Assembly: GCA_036389375.1 (NCBI GenBank)
Contig: DASVQA010000109.1
Span: 1-33,573 of the forward strand
Direction of reading: 5' to 3'
Source: QHXQ01 sp036389375
GTDB lineage: Bacteria > Acidobacteriota > Blastocatellia > Pyrinomonadales > Pyrinomonadaceae
DNA length: 33,573 nt
The notes below the pieces were generated by a model that was given only the letters and a program-made list of their open reading frames with translations, was not told where the DNA came from and ran no database searches. Below, piece after piece: positions 32,487 to 33,573 of the stretch (its first letter is position 1; each line of letters starts with the position of its first letter). A program made the translations under genes and the position numbers.

Positions 32487-33524
32487 TCACCGCGTCAAGG
32501 GGGCGACAAAATTCTCGCCTCGCACCGCGCCCTGCAAACCTTTGGCGGGTCGGCTGGCGTCGCGCACGAGTTCTGCGCGCACGACGGCCGCATCCTCAAT
32601 CGTCTCGCCGGCCCCGACACGCACGCCCGCACCCAGCACGGCCCGGCAGACGCGCGCGCCGGCCGCGACGTGTGCGTGCTCCCACAAGACTGCGTCGCGC
32701 ACGTCTGCGCCGGCAGCGACGTGCGCCCCTGTGCCAAGTTCCATATCGCGCCCGGCGAGTTTCATCAAGGCGCAACTCGTGTCGAGATAGCGCCGGACGG
32801 TGGAGAGTTCGTGCCACATGCCGTTGGCGACGTGGGCGGCGATGCGCTCGCCCGCGTTCATCGCCTGTGGGTAAACGTCCGTGATCGAATCGGAGAAGAC
32901 GCCGCGTGGGATGAAGTCGAAGATGCGCGGTTCCAGTATGTGAATGCCTGTGAACATGAGCGGCGCGGGCGCAGTTGAAGTTTGCCCGGCGACAGTGTCC
33001 GGCTCTCTGTTTGGCGGGACGCTGGTCGCGTCTCCGACGTTATCGGACGGGGGAAAACCGCCGAGGCCGGCATAGAGACCATCACGCACGTTGATGATCG
33101 TGTAGCGTTCGCGCTGCTCATTCGGGCGCAGGACGAGCGTGGCGAGCGCGCCGGTGCGGCGGTGCGTCGCGAGCGCAGCCGCGAGATCAATGTCGGTAGC
33201 GATCTTGCCGTTGACGACGATGAAAGTGTCGGTGGAAAGATATGCGCGGGCATTGTCGAGCGCGCCGCTCGTGCCGAGAATGGTCGGCTCGTCGAAATAC
33301 GCCAAGCGCACACCGAACGCGCTGCCATCGCCGAGTGCGGCGCGGACAGACTCCGGCCGGTGATGCAGGTTGACGGCGACCTCGCGGCAACCGTAGCGCG
33401 CCAGATATTCGGCGACGTAACCGACCAGCGGCCGGCCCATGAACGGAATGGCCGGCTTCGCCCGGTCAATTGTCAGTGGCCACAGGCGCGTGCCGTAACC
33501 CGCAGCCAGAATCATCGCACGCAT
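32487..33524 (-). CDS. Sugar-1-phosphate nucleotidyltransferase, MurU-like, with C-terminal left-handed beta-helix repeats
   Basis: The 345-residue protein starts MRAMILAAGYGTRLWPLT and continues KPAIPFMGRPLVGYVAEYL, the nucleotide-binding core of the family. GTSGALDNA and VVNGKIATDIDL carry the active-site features, with Asn-Gly in VVNGK where many relatives have N-x-D. With the amgK gene downstream it fits MurU, which makes UDP-MurNAc from MurNAc-1-phosphate. Unlike the compact MurU of Pseudomonas (about 220 residues), this one has an added C-terminal part with hexapeptide-like repeats such as GTGAHVAAGADVRDAVLWE. It may therefore be a different sugar-nucleotide enzyme. A heptamer repeat array directly precedes the start codon, and no ribosome site is seen. 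Confidence 0.8.
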   Translation of the reverse strand: MRAMILAAGYGTRLWPLTIDRAKPAIPFMGRPLVGYVAEYLARYGCREVAVNLHHRPESVRAALGDGSAFGVRLAYFDEPTILGTSGALDNARAYLSTDTFIVVNGKIATDIDLAAALATHRRTGALATLVLRPNEQRERYTIINVRDGLYAGLGGFPPSDNVGDATSVPPNREPDTVAGQTSTAPAPLMFTGIHILEPRIFDFIPRGVFSDSITDVYPQAMNAGERIAAHVANGMWHELSTVRRYLDTSCALMKLAGRDMELGTGAHVAAGADVRDAVLWEHAHVAAGARVCRAVLGAGVRVGAGETIEDAAVVRAELVRDASRPAKGLQGAVRGENFVAPLTR

Positions 33525-33532
33525 AGGAGCAG

Positions 33533-33567
33533 AGGTCAGAGGTTAGAGGTCAGAGGTTAGAGGTCAG
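33533..33567. repeat. Tandem heptamer array AGGTCAG/AGGTTAG upstream of the murU-like gene
   Basis: Five 7-base units alternate AGGTCAG, AGGTTAG, AGGTCAG, AGGTTAG, AGGTCAG, so the unit is effectively 14 bases repeated 2.5 times. It begins eight bases before the start codon of the minus-strand gene and runs near the window edge; a paired arm could lie beyond it. Confidence 0.8.
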
Positions 33568-33573
33568 GCGCAG

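Noticed and set aside
33533..33567. CRISPR-like array
   Set aside because: The units are 7 bases with no spacers; it is a simple tandem repeat.

Overview
The window looks like chromosomal core and near-core DNA of a GC-rich, Gram-negative-type bacterium. The best guess is the Acidobacteriota, class Blastocatellia, at moderate confidence. That guess rests on the gene mix: a Ser/Thr kinase and an AIM24-like protein that each carry an N-terminal zinc ribbon, a short-form Psd with PssA, AsnRS, an AmgK/MurU-like pair, and intergenic heptamer-repeat hairpins. No tRNA, rRNA, CRISPR array, insertion sequence or prophage was recognised.

Layout. 1-8700 is visibly less GC-rich: recN (-, cut by the window edge), ssb (+), then the minus-strand run guaA > dnaE > accA. 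8800-16665 is GC-rich: a secreted PQQ-type beta-propeller protein (+); the minus-strand phospholipid pair psd > pssA, preceded by a YdcH/DUF465 protein; tsaB > rimI (-); and divergently pfkA and a transmembrane Ser/Thr kinase (+). 16687-23173 holds a small Cys-rich membrane protein (-), a 313-base regulatory-looking gap, mutS, nagZ, and a lipoprotein peptide-binding protein translationally coupled to nagZ. 23208-26084 holds tsaC (-), an unrecognised CxxC protein (+) and a DUF3179 membrane protein (+) with an in-frame UGA. 26099-33524 is a minus-strand run: murU-like > amgK > asnS > LOG-family > AIM24-like > arginase > ddl.

Most important observation. The DUF3179 gene (24807-26084) is interrupted only by a TGA at 25347-25349. 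The TGA sits exactly where the family has the first Cys of its TYCPLC (CxxC) motif, so the product would read U-T-L-C. The reading frame continues intact for 245 codons to the normal C-terminus. Directly after the TGA is a perfect 6-bp stem capped by the loop GGTCT, the same loop as the E. coli fdhF SECIS. This is strong sequence evidence for a selenocysteine-containing DUF3179 protein rather than a pseudogene, although the sel genes themselves are not in the window.

Other themes. Peptidoglycan recycling and synthesis (NagZ, AmgK, MurU-like, Ddl) and tRNA t6A modification (TsaB, TsaC) are each represented by several genes. Four arrays of short 7-bp or 9-bp words, three of them folding as composite hairpins, sit at gene boundaries; one encodes the hydrophobic core of a lipoprotein signal peptide.
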